Positions 14,925 to 26,409 of a stretch of DNA of 42,911 bases are shown one piece after another; position 1 is the stretch's first letter, and each line of letters begins with the position of its first letter. The notes beneath the pieces were generated by a model. That model searched no databases and had not been told where the DNA came from. It worked only from the letters and a program-made list of their open reading frames with translations. The DNA lies in contig MFOC01000002.1 in assembly GCA_001782235.1 (NCBI GenBank), positions 1-42,911 on the forward strand, read 5' to 3'. This DNA is from Candidatus Levybacteria bacterium RIFCSPHIGHO2_02_FULL_40_18. GTDB lineage: Bacteria > Patescibacteriota > Microgenomatia > Levybacterales > GWA1-39-11. The position numbers and the translations under genes are program-made.

Positions 14925-17900
14925 ATGGCGGATTTTGCACATCTTCACAATCACTCAGAGTATTCTCTACTCGATGGTTTATCGAGGATAAGGCCAATGG
15001 TAGAACGAATAAAAGAACTTGGGATGGATGCCCTTGCTATTACAGACCATGGAGCCCTTTACGGAGCAATAGCTTTTTACAAAATTTGTCGCGAACTTGG
15101 AATAAAGCCTATTATAGGCTGCGAGATCTACATAGCGCCTGGTTCAAGACATGATAAAACAGTCGAGGACAAAGACTATAATCACCTAATTCTCCTGGCA
15201 CGCGACATAACTGGGTACAAAAACCTAATGAAAATTGCATCTATCTCGCACCTTGAGGGATTTTATTATAAACCAAGGACTGACCTTTCGCTTCTCGACA
15301 AATATAGTAAAGGCTTAATTTGCCTGTCAGCCTGTCTAAATGGATATTTATCAGAGCCTTTAATTTTGGGACAGGACAAAGAAGTAAAAAAAAGGCTTGA
15401 CAGACTACTTGAGATTTACGGGGATAATTTCTATTTTGAGCTTCAAAGACACCCGAATATAGAGGAACAAGAAAAATTAAACCAGAAACTTATAGATCTT
15501 TCAAAAAAATATGGCGTACCGTTGGTTGCAACAAACGACAACCATTATATAAATCATGATGATGCAGAAGCTCAAGAAATACTCTTATGTATAGGTACTC
15601 AAACAACCATAGATACTCCCAATAGACGTTTGTCAATGATAACATCACCCGACTTCTATATAAAATCCCAGGATGAGATGAGAGCAATGTTCATAGACCT
15701 GCCGGAAGCTCTTAAAAACAGTGTAAAAATTGCGGATCAGTGTAATCTAGAGCTTGAGTTGGGAAAATGGATAATGCCAAAATTTGAGGTACCAAAAGGG
15801 TTATCGGGCAAAGATTATCTTAGAAAATTGGTCTATGAGGGACTTGAGAATAGATATGAACAGATCACTCCTGGAATAAGGGAGCGCGTTGAGGAAGAAC
15901 TTACGGTAATAATAAAAAAAGGGTATGAAGCTTATTTTTTGATAGTCGCGGATTTTGTTAATTGGGCAAAGAACAAAGGAATTTCGGTGGGACCGGGAAG
16001 AGGCTCAGCTGCTGGATCAGTTGTTTCTTATGCGCTAAATATTACAGATGCTGATCCTTTTTATTTCAATCTTCCGTTTGAACGTTTTCTAAATCCTGCA
16101 AGACCATCTGCTCCCGATATAGATTTGGATTTTGCGGATACCAGGCGTGATGAGGTTATAGAGTACGTGACATCAAAATATGGAACCGATAAGGTGGCCC
16201 AAATTATCACATTTGGGACAATGGAAGCAAGGCAAGCTGTTAGAGACGTAGGTAGGGCTCTTGGAATGCCTTACGCCGCTCCCGATAGAATATCAAAAAT
16301 GATCCCTCCGGGATGGCAAGGTCATGCAATGACAATAGATACCGCGCTTTCTCAAAGTCCAGAGTTACACGCGGCATATAGAACGGAGGTTGAGACAAAA
16401 AAGCTCTTGGATTTGGCAAAAAAACTTGAGGGAGTAGCAAGGCACGCGTCTGTTCATGCAGCTGGGGTTGTGATAGCAGACAAACCCTTAACAGACTACA
16501 CCCCGCTACAGCGAGAAACAAATGGTGAAAAAGTTATTACTCAGTATGATATGTACACTGTGGGAGAAGATGGAGTCGGTCTCCTTAAAATGGATTTTTT
16601 GGGACTTAGAAATCTGACTATCATTGAGGAAACATTGAGGTTTGTTTCTCGGAATAAAAAACTTGAGATTGATTTTTCAAAAATTCCTTTGGATGACAAA
16701 AAAACTTATGCGCTTCTCTCCTCCGGTGAGACAACAGGAATTTTCCAACTCGAGTCAGCTGGTATGAGGAGATATGTCAAGGATCTTAAACCGACAACCA
16801 TTTTTGATCTGCAGGCAATGGTTGCGTTATACCGTCCTGGTCCTATGGCGAATATACCCGAATTTATAGCAAGGAAACACAATCCTGAACTTATTTCATA
16901 TCCTGATCCGCGATTAAAAGACATCTTAAAACAATCTTATGGGGTTTTAACCTATCAAGATGACGTTCTTTTATCAGCTATCGCTCTTGCCGGATATTCA
17001 TGGCTAGATGCTGATAAATTGAGAAAGGCTGTAGGCAAAAAAAATCCGTCCGAGATGAAAAAGCAGGAAGAGTTATTTGTAGCAGGATGTGTAGCAAATG
17101 GAATGGAAAAGGCATGTGCTCGCGAATTCTTTAACTTAATAGCGCCGTTCGCAGGGTATGGTTTTAACAAGGCACATGCCGCATGTTATGCCATAATAGC
17201 TTTTAGAACAGCGTATCTTAAGGCTAATTTTCCCGTAGAATTCATGACCGCTCTTTTAACCGCCGAGTCTCGAGGTGCCTCCGGTCCAACACGTAATGAA
17301 AAAATTGCCCAGGCAATCGCCGAGTGCAGACGCCTAAAGGTTGAGATACTCCCACCCTCTGTTAATAAGTCGGATTCAGATTTTAGCATTGAAAACAAAA
17401 CCGCGATTAGATTTGGATTATCGGCAATTAAAAACGTAGGTAGCGCGGCAATTGCTTCCATTCTTGAGGCAAGATCAAAAGGACAATTTAATAATCTTAG
17501 GGATTTTCTTGAAAGAGTAGACCTTTCGAAAGTCAATAAAAAAACGGTTGAGAGCCTGATTAAGGCTGGAGCTATGGATGAGTTTGGTAAAAGATCCGCG
17601 CAACTTTCAATTTATCAAGATGTAATAGAAAAAATATCTAAAGCGGAAAAAAACAAAAACAGAAATCAATTTAGCCTTTTTGACAATAATTCCTCGCCAA
17701 CAAAGCAACCGTATGAAACTCTTCATGGTGACCTTGAGGAGTTTTCCGACAATGAAAAGTTACTCTTTGAAAGAGAGCTTCTTGGATTCTTCTTAACTGA
17801 TCATCCTATCAATCAACAACTTGGTGCGCTCTTTCAAAGAACAACGCACGCCATTCCGACGCTCTCGGAGGAGAAAGAGGGTTCAAAGATTAAGGTTGGA

Positions 17901-18137
17901 GGAATTATTTCCATGGTTAGAAAAATTTTCACGAGGAAAACAAACAGCGAGATGGCATTCGCTACTCTTGAGGATAATGTAGGTTATACCGTAGAGTGTG
18001 TAATTTTCCCAAAGATCTTTGATACATTCAAATACAATTTGGTAAAGGATTCGGTTGTCATTATTGAAGGCAAGCTGGATTTTAAAGATGATAAGCCTGT
18101 CGTAATTGTTGATAACATCTCCCGCCTTGCGGCCTAG
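14925..18137 (+). CDS. dnaE: DNA polymerase III subunit alpha
   Basis: Replicative polymerase. The N-terminal PHP domain begins HLHNHSEYSLLDG and has ITDHGALYG and NDNHYI. The polymerase core has GPGRGSAAGSVVSYAL, PDIDLDF (397-403, catalytic Asp398 and Asp400) and QLESAGMRRYVKDLKP. A fingers region (YRPGPM...YQDDV) follows, then GYGFNKAHAACYA, a helix-hairpin-helix segment (about 830-880) and a C-terminal OB fold (about 985-1065). The 1070 residues are slightly shorter than E. coli DnaE. It has no exonuclease insertion, so it is DnaE1-like rather than PolC. Its start lies 3 bp after the GGDEF gene. Confidence 0.97.
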   Translation: MADFAHLHNHSEYSLLDGLSRIRPMVERIKELGMDALAITDHGALYGAIAFYKICRELGIKPIIGCEIYIAPGSRHDKTVEDKDYNHLILLARDITGYKNLMKIASISHLEGFYYKPRTDLSLLDKYSKGLICLSACLNGYLSEPLILGQDKEVKKRLDRLLEIYGDNFYFELQRHPNIEEQEKLNQKLIDLSKKYGVPLVATNDNHYINHDDAEAQEILLCIGTQTTIDTPNRRLSMITSPDFYIKSQDEMRAMFIDLPEALKNSVKIADQCNLELELGKWIMPKFEVPKGLSGKDYLRKLVYEGLENRYEQITPGIRERVEEELTVIIKKGYEAYFLIVADFVNWAKNKGISVGPGRGSAAGSVVSYALNITDADPFYFNLPFERFLNPARPSAPDIDLDFADTRRDEVIEYVTSKYGTDKVAQIITFGTMEARQAVRDVGRALGMPYAAPDRISKMIPPGWQGHAMTIDTALSQSPELHAAYRTEVETKKLLDLAKKLEGVARHASVHAAGVVIADKPLTDYTPLQRETNGEKVITQYDMYTVGEDGVGLLKMDFLGLRNLTIIEETLRFVSRNKKLEIDFSKIPLDDKKTYALLSSGETTGIFQLESAGMRRYVKDLKPTTIFDLQAMVALYRPGPMANIPEFIARKHNPELISYPDPRLKDILKQSYGVLTYQDDVLLSAIALAGYSWLDADKLRKAVGKKNPSEMKKQEELFVAGCVANGMEKACAREFFNLIAPFAGYGFNKAHAACYAIIAFRTAYLKANFPVEFMTALLTAESRGASGPTRNEKIAQAIAECRRLKVEILPPSVNKSDSDFSIENKTAIRFGLSAIKNVGSAAIASILEARSKGQFNNLRDFLERVDLSKVNKKTVESLIKAGAMDEFGKRSAQLSIYQDVIEKISKAEKNKNRNQFSLFDNNSSPTKQPYETLHGDLEEFSDNEKLLFERELLGFFLTDHPINQQLGALFQRTTHAIPTLSEEKEGSKIKVGGIISMVRKIFTRKTNSEMAFATLEDNVGYTVECVIFPKIFDTFKYNLVKDSVVIIEGKLDFKDDKPVVIVDNISRLAA

Positions 18138-18155
18138 TTTATTCTTTGATAAAAT
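18127..18155 (+). promoter_or_regulatory. Candidate promoter of the ATP synthase operon
   Basis: TTGCGG at 18127-18132, a 17-bp spacer and TAAAAT at 18150-18155, ending 12 bp before the atpB ATG. The -35 overlaps the dnaE 3' end. Confidence 0.4.
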
Positions 18156-18167
18156 AGATTACGATTT

Positions 18168-18911
18168 ATGGCCCAAGTCTCACTTGCACCAGAAGTTGTT
18201 GCTATTGTTGGAAACTTTAAGATAACTAACAGTTTACTCGCGACTCTACTGGTAGATATAATTCTTCTAACGCTCGTAATTTATATTAGAACAAATTTGT
18301 CAAGTATTCCTTCAAAAATTCAATTGATTGCAGAAGGGACTATTGAATACTTCCACACATTAACAGAACAGATAGCCGGAAAATTTGCGAACGTTATTTT
18401 CCCCTGGTTCGCCACTTTCTTCATTTTTATATTCTTCTCTAATATACTCGGGCTCCTGCCAGGGTTTGGATCGGTGGGTTTTTTCCATAATGAAAAGGGT
18501 CGTGAAGTTTTTGTGCCCATACTTCGAGCTGCAACTTCCGATTTCAATACAACATTTGGTCTTGCTACTGTTAGTCTTGTGGCAACTCACTTTCTTGCTA
18601 TTAAATATAATGGGATTATCAATTATCTTAAAAGATTTTTTTCTTTAAATCCGATTTTTCTTTTTGTTGGGGTTTTAGAACTTGTTTCGGAGATTACAAA
18701 AGTTATCTCGCTTTCTTTCCGTCTTTTTGGTAATATATATGCGGGTGAAGTAGTAATTCATACTATATCATCCTTGTTTGCATTTGTTGTGCCTATTCCG
18801 TTTTTGCTTCTTGAGTCTATAGTCGCTTTGGTGCAAGCTATGGTATTCTCAATGTTAACAATGGTATTTATGTCAATATTAATTACGCCGCACAAGTCAG
18901 AGGCGCACTAA
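18168..18911 (+). CDS. atpB: ATP synthase subunit a
   Basis: Membrane stator subunit that carries the ion half-channels. There are five or six hydrophobic helices, with the conserved NILGLLPGF in the middle and SLSFRLFGNIYAGEVV bearing the essential Arg that faces the rotor. The length of 247 is normal. It is the first gene of an eight-gene operon. A 124-bp spacer separates it from atpE; I see only a weak AAGCTC/GAGCTT hairpin and a short palindrome there. Confidence 0.95.
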   Translation: MAQVSLAPEVVAIVGNFKITNSLLATLLVDIILLTLVIYIRTNLSSIPSKIQLIAEGTIEYFHTLTEQIAGKFANVIFPWFATFFIFIFFSNILGLLPGFGSVGFFHNEKGREVFVPILRAATSDFNTTFGLATVSLVATHFLAIKYNGIINYLKRFFSLNPIFLFVGVLELVSEITKVISLSFRLFGNIYAGEVVIHTISSLFAFVVPIPFLLLESIVALVQAMVFSMLTMVFMSILITPHKSEAH

Positions 18912-19029
18912 ATCAGATGTATACATCAATTAGAAATCAAAGTAGGCTGGCCCGCCGCCAAGAAGGTTCGCCTCAGGGCTTAAGAATCTCTAAGCTCGTA
19001 TATTCGCTAAGAGCTTCTAAAGGGGGTGA

Positions 19030-19242
<213 letters not shown>

Positions 19243-19264
19243 ATTTCACGAGAAAAAAATTGCT

Positions 19265-19768
19265 ATGGAAATTTTGAAAAACTTTGGGTTTGAGCCTGTT
19301 TTCTTTACGGCTCAAATTATAAATTTTCTAATACTTTTTTTTGTGTTCAAAAGGTTTTTATATAAACCAATCCTAAAGATTTTAAAAGACAGAACAAACG
19401 CTATTGAAAAGGGTCTGCGTGATACGGAAAGTGCAAGAGTTGCGCTTGAAGAAGCAGAGGCTCAAAAAGACAAAATAATAGCAGCGGCAGCGGAGGAAGC
19501 AGAAAAAATTATTAAAGAAACAAAAACTAATGCGCATGTTATTCGAGAGGAATTGTTCGGTAAATCAAGAGAAGAAGCAGAAAAAATTATTGCTCAAGCA
19601 CACGATGCAGCCCTTCTTGAACTTGCTTCCGCAAGAGATCAAGCTAGCGATATCTCTATCGAACTATCAAAGAAGGTCTTGGATCGAGTCCTTACCGAAT
19701 TTTTTACAAAAGAAGAGAAAGAAAGAATCTTTACGCGTAACATAAAAAGGCTTGATAAGTATGAATGA
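19265..19768 (+). CDS. atpF: ATP synthase subunit b
   Basis: Peripheral stalk subunit. One N-terminal membrane helix (about 13-32, TAQIINFLILFFVFKRFLY) leads into a long charged helix rich in Ala, Glu and Lys that dimerises along the stalk. The 167 residues match the family. It overlaps atpH slightly. Confidence 0.93.
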   Translation: MEILKNFGFEPVFFTAQIINFLILFFVFKRFLYKPILKILKDRTNAIEKGLRDTESARVALEEAEAQKDKIIAAAAEEAEKIIKETKTNAHVIREELFGKSREEAEKIIAQAHDAALLELASARDQASDISIELSKKVLDRVLTEFFTKEEKERIFTRNIKRLDKYE

Positions 19769-20108
19769 TGAATTTATTAAAAAGTTAGCAAAAATTACCA
19801 TTCGAAACGGCAGAATAGACAAACGGATCATAAAATATGTTCTCTCAAATCTTTCAAGGAAAGAACTGATAGTCTATCTTGCAGCGCTTAAAAAATCTGT
19901 TTACGAAAATTCTGTACGCGTAATATCCTCTCAAAAGTTGTCAGACAAAGCAAAAAAATCAATTAGGGCAAAATTAAAAGACAGAACTGTTTTTTTTGAG
20001 CAGGATAAATCATTGGGTGCAGGACTTAAAATAATTTTAGATGACTCAATTATAGATCTTACTTTTAGCGGATATATAACACGCGTTTTAGAACAACTAA
20101 AGGCATAA
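19761..20108 (+). CDS. atpH: ATP synthase subunit delta, shortened
   Basis: Links the b stalk to the top of F1. From the ATG at 19761 it has 115 residues, against about 175-180 in most bacteria. The C-terminal signature is present (LGAGLKIILDDSIIDLTFSGYITRVLEQL), while the N-terminal part has room for only a reduced helical bundle. The TTG at 19752 adds three residues at most. Position between atpF and atpA supports the identity. The shortened form may be normal for this lineage or may need a partner; I cannot tell which. Confidence 0.85.
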   Translation: MNDEFIKKLAKITIRNGRIDKRIIKYVLSNLSRKELIVYLAALKKSVYENSVRVISSQKLSDKAKKSIRAKLKDRTVFFEQDKSLGAGLKIILDDSIIDLTFSGYITRVLEQLKA

Positions 20109-21658
20109 TGGCAAGAAAAAAAAATAACATACAGGAGTTTTTAAAAGAGTTAGAATTAAGAATTGAAGGGATGGACATAATCCCAAAGGAAACGAATGAG
20201 GGAAGAATCCTTACCATAGGAGACGGGATTGTAACTGCAAATGGACTCTCAAAAGCAGGCTTTGGTGAAGAGGTTGAATTTGAGGACTCGCCTCGCGGCG
20301 AAGCGGGTAAAACCCGCGGTCTGGTTTTTAATTTAGACGAAGATCGCGTATCCATTATTTTACTAAAAGATTCGGATTCCCTATATGAGGGCATGAAGGT
20401 TAAAACAACCGGTAAAACTCTTGGAATAAATGTCTCGGATAAGCTTTTGGGACGTGTCATAAATTCTCTCGGAGATCCTTTGGACGGAAAGCCTTTAAAA
20501 AAAGAAGGACAATTTTATCCACTTGAGAAAATCGCACCGGGGGTAATCGAACGCCAACCCGTAGATACTCCTCTTAAAACCGGGATCAAGGCAATAGATT
20601 CCATGATACCGATAGGTCGTGGGCAAAGAGAGCTTATAATAGGAGACAGAAATACTGGAAAAACCGCAATAGCCCTTGACACAATAATAAATCAGACGAA
20701 ACGAGATTTAAACCTTGCACAAGTAATCTGTATTTATTGCGCCATAGGCCAAAAAAGAGGGAACATTGCAAGAATTCTTGCTCGACTTTTTGAGGAAGAC
20801 GCTTCTTCCTTTTCTATAGTTGTCGCGGCGTCCGCATCCGATTCTGCCGCACAGCAATTTCTGGCACCGTTCACTGCTACTGCAATCGCAGAATATTTTA
20901 TGGATAAAGGGAAAGATGTATTGGTCGTTTATGACGACCTTTCAAAGCATGCCTGGGCATATAGACAGATATCGCTACTCCTGAGAAGACCTGCCGGTCG
21001 TGAGGCATATCCTGGTGACATTTTTTATCTTCATTCAAGACTGCTTGAAAGATCAGCCAGAATGTCCGGGAAAGAGGGGGGAGGATCCATAACTTCATTT
21101 CCGATCATAGAAACTCAGGCAGGAGACGTAGCATCATATATACCCACAAATGTTATTTCTATTACTGACGGCCAGATCTATCTTGAAACAGATCTATTCA
21201 ATGCAGGCACAAGACCGGCGATCAATGCTGGACTTTCTGTTTCTCGGGTGGGAGGCGCTGCTCAAACAGGAATCATGAAGCAGGTTTCAGGTCCCCTAAG
21301 ACTTGATCTCGCGCAATTTAGGTCATTGGCGGCCTTTGTACAGTTTGGAAGCGATTTGGATGAACAAACGCAAAAGCAACTTGAGCGCGGGCGACGCGTT
21401 GCAGAAATTCTTAAGCAGCCGCAATTTACCCCCCTTGATGAGGCACAAGAAGTTATCTCAATATTTGCCGCGTCAAGGGGCTTGCTTGATGATCTTGCGA
21501 TATCAAAAATTAGAGATTTTGAAACAAAAGTGCATGATTTTATTAAAGTAAAAAATAAGAAGCTATGGGCTAAAATCTCCTCGAAAGAAAAAATGGACGA
21601 CAAAACCATGAAAGAATTATCAAACGAAATCGAAAATTTCAAGAAATCATTCAAGTAG
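20108..21658 (+). CDS. atpA: ATP synthase subunit alpha
   Basis: Non-catalytic nucleotide-binding subunit of F1. Walker A GDRNTGKT at 179-186, VVYDDLSKHAWAYRQISLLLRRPAGREAYPGD and SVSRVGGAAQ are all family hallmarks. The length of 516 is normal. In the N-terminal beta-barrel, residues 60-71 (DSPRGEAGKTRG) replace the short turn usually seen as ENGVKG; this is encoded by two small hairpins at 20288-20317. The ATG overlaps the atpH stop by one base. Confidence 0.97.
   Translation: MARKKNNIQEFLKELELRIEGMDIIPKETNEGRILTIGDGIVTANGLSKAGFGEEVEFEDSPRGEAGKTRGLVFNLDEDRVSIILLKDSDSLYEGMKVKTTGKTLGINVSDKLLGRVINSLGDPLDGKPLKKEGQFYPLEKIAPGVIERQPVDTPLKTGIKAIDSMIPIGRGQRELIIGDRNTGKTAIALDTIINQTKRDLNLAQVICIYCAIGQKRGNIARILARLFEEDASSFSIVVAASASDSAAQQFLAPFTATAIAEYFMDKGKDVLVVYDDLSKHAWAYRQISLLLRRPAGREAYPGDIFYLHSRLLERSARMSGKEGGGSITSFPIIETQAGDVASYIPTNVISITDGQIYLETDLFNAGTRPAINAGLSVSRVGGAAQTGIMKQVSGPLRLDLAQFRSLAAFVQFGSDLDEQTQKQLERGRRVAEILKQPQFTPLDEAQEVISIFAASRGLLDDLAISKIRDFETKVHDFIKVKNKKLWAKISSKEKMDDKTMKELSNEIENFKKSFK
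20288..20317. repeat. Paired hairpin insertion inside atpA
   Basis: TCGCC/GGCGA with a 4-nt loop (20288-20301), then GCGGGT/ACCCGC with a 3-nt loop (20303-20317). Translated in frame within the N-terminal barrel of subunit alpha. Confidence 0.7.
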
Positions 21659-21660
21659 CG

Positions 21661-21720
21661 GTTGGCTCTTGGCTGTTGGCGATTTGCTAATAGCTAAAGA
21701 CTAAACGCCAAAAGCTAAAA
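21661..21720. repeat. 7-bp array between atpA and atpG (inverted halves)
   Basis: About eight consecutive 7-bp steps: ttggctc, ttggctg, ttggcga on the left and aacgcca, aaagcta on the right, the halves being roughly reverse complements. It occupies nearly the whole 64-bp spacer and leaves no recognisable Shine-Dalgarno for atpG. Confidence 0.75.
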
Positions 21721-21722
21721 AT

Positions 21723-24388
<2,666 letters not shown>

Positions 24389-24395
24389 AAACACA

Positions 24396-25109
24396 ATGGA
24401 GTCAAGACTTTCGAGAAGATCGGAAACGCAAAACAAAAAGCAACTTTATGCCTCTCTTATCGGCATTGTAATAATCATATTTGTTGCCTTGAATTTTGGC
24501 CCTATTTTAATCTCTCGGCTCGGTAGTTTTATTGATATACTTGCAGACAAATCAAAACAAACAACAATTTTGCCGTCCGATGCAGATCTTGAACCTCCTC
24601 AACTGGATCCGTTGCCCGCCGGAACAACCGAAGAACTTATAAATGTCAAGGGAAGCGCTTTTTACACGGATGGGGCGGTCGAATTATTTTTAAATGACTC
24701 TTCATATGAAATAGTAAATCTTGATAATTCCCAGGATTTTGAGATTCGCGACGTAAAACTTGAGGAAGGGGAGAATATTCTTAAAGTGAGAATGATTAAG
24801 AACAATAAGGGCAGCGAATTTTCACAGGATTACAAAATTTCGTACCTTAAGGGTGAACCAAAACTTGAGATTGGTTTTCCTTCGGACGGTGCAAGTTTTA
24901 CAAAAGCCGACCAGGAAATAAATGTTAGCGGGACGACGGATCCGGACAATACTGTCAAAGTAAACGACTTTATCGCAATAGTTGATACAAATGGCAACTT
25001 TTCTTATTTCCTTAAATTAAAAGAGGGGGAAAATAAGATAAAAATAGTTGCGACAAATCCCGCAGGAAAAACAAGCGAAAAAGAAATTACCGTCTCCTAC
25101 TCACCGTAA
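24396..25109 (+). CDS. Membrane-anchored protein with Ig-like domains
   Basis: I cannot assign a specific function. A basic N-terminus and one membrane helix (about 18-40) are followed by a linker and two beta-rich repeats of about 85 residues with the same pattern: VKGSAFYTDGAVELFLND...LEEGENILKVRMIKN and VSGTTDPDNTVKVNDF...LKEGENKIKIVATNPAGKTSEKEITVSY. This pattern is that of bacterial Ig-like surface modules. It follows atpC by 7 bp, so it is probably at the end of that transcript, although a link to ATP synthesis is not implied. Confidence 0.8.
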   Translation: MESRLSRRSETQNKKQLYASLIGIVIIIFVALNFGPILISRLGSFIDILADKSKQTTILPSDADLEPPQLDPLPAGTTEELINVKGSAFYTDGAVELFLNDSSYEIVNLDNSQDFEIRDVKLEEGENILKVRMIKNNKGSEFSQDYKISYLKGEPKLEIGFPSDGASFTKADQEINVSGTTDPDNTVKVNDFIAIVDTNGNFSYFLKLKEGENKIKIVATNPAGKTSEKEITVSYSP

Positions 25110-25110
25110 G

Positions 25111-25193
25111 CCACGTTAGAAACGCCTTTCTAATCTTGCTAAAGAAAAATAATTTTATTTCTAAAAATTATTTTTCTCGAGTTTCTAACGTGG
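25111..25193. terminator. Nested hairpin between convergent operons
   Basis: Outer stem CCACGTTAGAAAC (25111-25123) pairs perfectly with 25181-25193; inside it, 25143-25156 pairs perfectly over 14 bp with 25164-25177 around a 7-nt loop. It lies between the ATP synthase operon and the converging glycan operon and probably ends both. Its right part overlaps the ligase 3' coding end (ETREK). Confidence 0.75.
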
Positions 25194-26409
25194 TAAGCCC
25201 TACTAAAATAAAGATCCATGCCATGATTGGCGGATAGAAAAGACTATTTATAAATATAGTATTAACCGAAAGACTAATAATCGAAACAAGGACCACTCTA
25301 GCGTAAAATTCGGACTTAAGCTTTGGGATAATAATCCTAAATACATTAACCCAAAAATCAAGAAAAACTATAATTCCTACAATTCCGGTTGTCGCCAGAA
25401 CAAATAAAAAACCATTGTCTGTTCCCGCACCCGAATGGCTCTCAAGTACGTCTTCCTCCCCGCCTAGTCCGTATCTTATTCGAGCATATCTATATGCATT
25501 AAAACCCACACCTAAAATTGGGTTCTTGCTAATGATTTTTACCGCATCTTGCGCTGATTCAATCCTTGCTTCAAGAGACGCGGGTCTTAACGGATTCAGA
25601 CCTTGAATATTTGGATTTGGAAATATAAAGAACGATATTATAAAAACAGACAACGCAACAAGAACCACCCGATAGAATTTATGTATAATTAAAAAAGTCG
25701 AAGTAACAACAAGCAACATCACCAAGGCGCTTCTTGAATAGGTAAGAAAAATCGCAACCAAAGTAACTGTCCACATAATAAACGCCACAAAAATTCTTTT
25801 GTCATTCTGAACTCGCCAGCCCAGAGAGCCCTTGAAGGGTTTCAGAATCTCATTACGAACACCAATAATAGTTTCACTTAGTAAAATCAGGATTAAAACC
25901 AAGAATGTCCCGGCAAAATTAGGATCGAGGAAGGTTGAAAAAAATCTATACAAGTGCTCATCCCACCCTAAATAATATAGATTACGAAGGTTTGGATAGA
26001 AAAAATACTGAATAAATCCGAGCGTCACGAATATATAACCTGCGATAATCAATTTTTTGCTAACAGACGAGCGGAATTCAGTGCTTAAAAATTGCATAGC
26101 AAAAATAATACTTGCGTAAGAGGCATATCTTAATAAGTAGGCAAAAGAGATAAGGAAGTCTTGGGCAGATAAATATTTCGAATTTATTATTAATGAAACG
26201 AAACCTATTAATAGAAATATTGTAATTACGGTAAAAAGCTTCTTTGAGGGGATTTTTTTCTTTCGAATAGTAATCAGGAAAATAAAATAGAATAAAATTA
26301 TACCCGTCACTAAATCGTAGAGATACACTGCGACGCCTTGAAAGGGAGCAATACGGAAAATAACCCCAAGGGGCAATGAAAAAATAAGTAAGTTAAATAA
26401 GGTATTCAT
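25168..26409 (-). CDS. O-antigen ligase / polymerase-like membrane protein
   Basis: Polytopic protein (about ten hydrophobic segments) of the Wzy_C / WaaL type, which joins or polymerises lipid-linked glycans on the outer face of the membrane. Family signs are the YSRSALVML segment and NPILGVGFNAY in the large loop. The start at 26409 (MNTLFNLL) is chosen because it forms an ATGA overlap with the upstream glycosyltransferase stop; a longer frame runs to 26430. The 413-residue protein contains a translated palindromic repeat (25801-25856; NEILKPFKGSLGWRVQNDK) in a loop. Last gene of the operon. Confidence 0.85.
   Translation of the reverse strand: MNTLFNLLIFSLPLGVIFRIAPFQGVAVYLYDLVTGIILFYFIFLITIRKKKIPSKKLFTVITIFLLIGFVSLIINSKYLSAQDFLISFAYLLRYASYASIIFAMQFLSTEFRSSVSKKLIIAGYIFVTLGFIQYFFYPNLRNLYYLGWDEHLYRFFSTFLDPNFAGTFLVLILILLSETIIGVRNEILKPFKGSLGWRVQNDKRIFVAFIMWTVTLVAIFLTYSRSALVMLLVVTSTFLIIHKFYRVVLVALSVFIISFFIFPNPNIQGLNPLRPASLEARIESAQDAVKIISKNPILGVGFNAYRYARIRYGLGGEEDVLESHSGAGTDNGFLFVLATTGIVGIIVFLDFWVNVFRIIIPKLKSEFYARVVLVSIISLSVNTIFINSLFYPPIMAWIFILVGLTTLETREK
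25801..25856. repeat. Interspersed palindromic element (gtcNtcctgaac family) inside the ligase gene
   Basis: Stem ATTCTGAA (25804-25811) pairs with TTCAGAAT (25841-25848), with a small CCCTT/AAGGG hairpin inside. It shares both ends with the intergenic copy at 8739-8796. Here it is translated in frame as NEILKPFKGSLGWRVQND. Confidence 0.75.
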
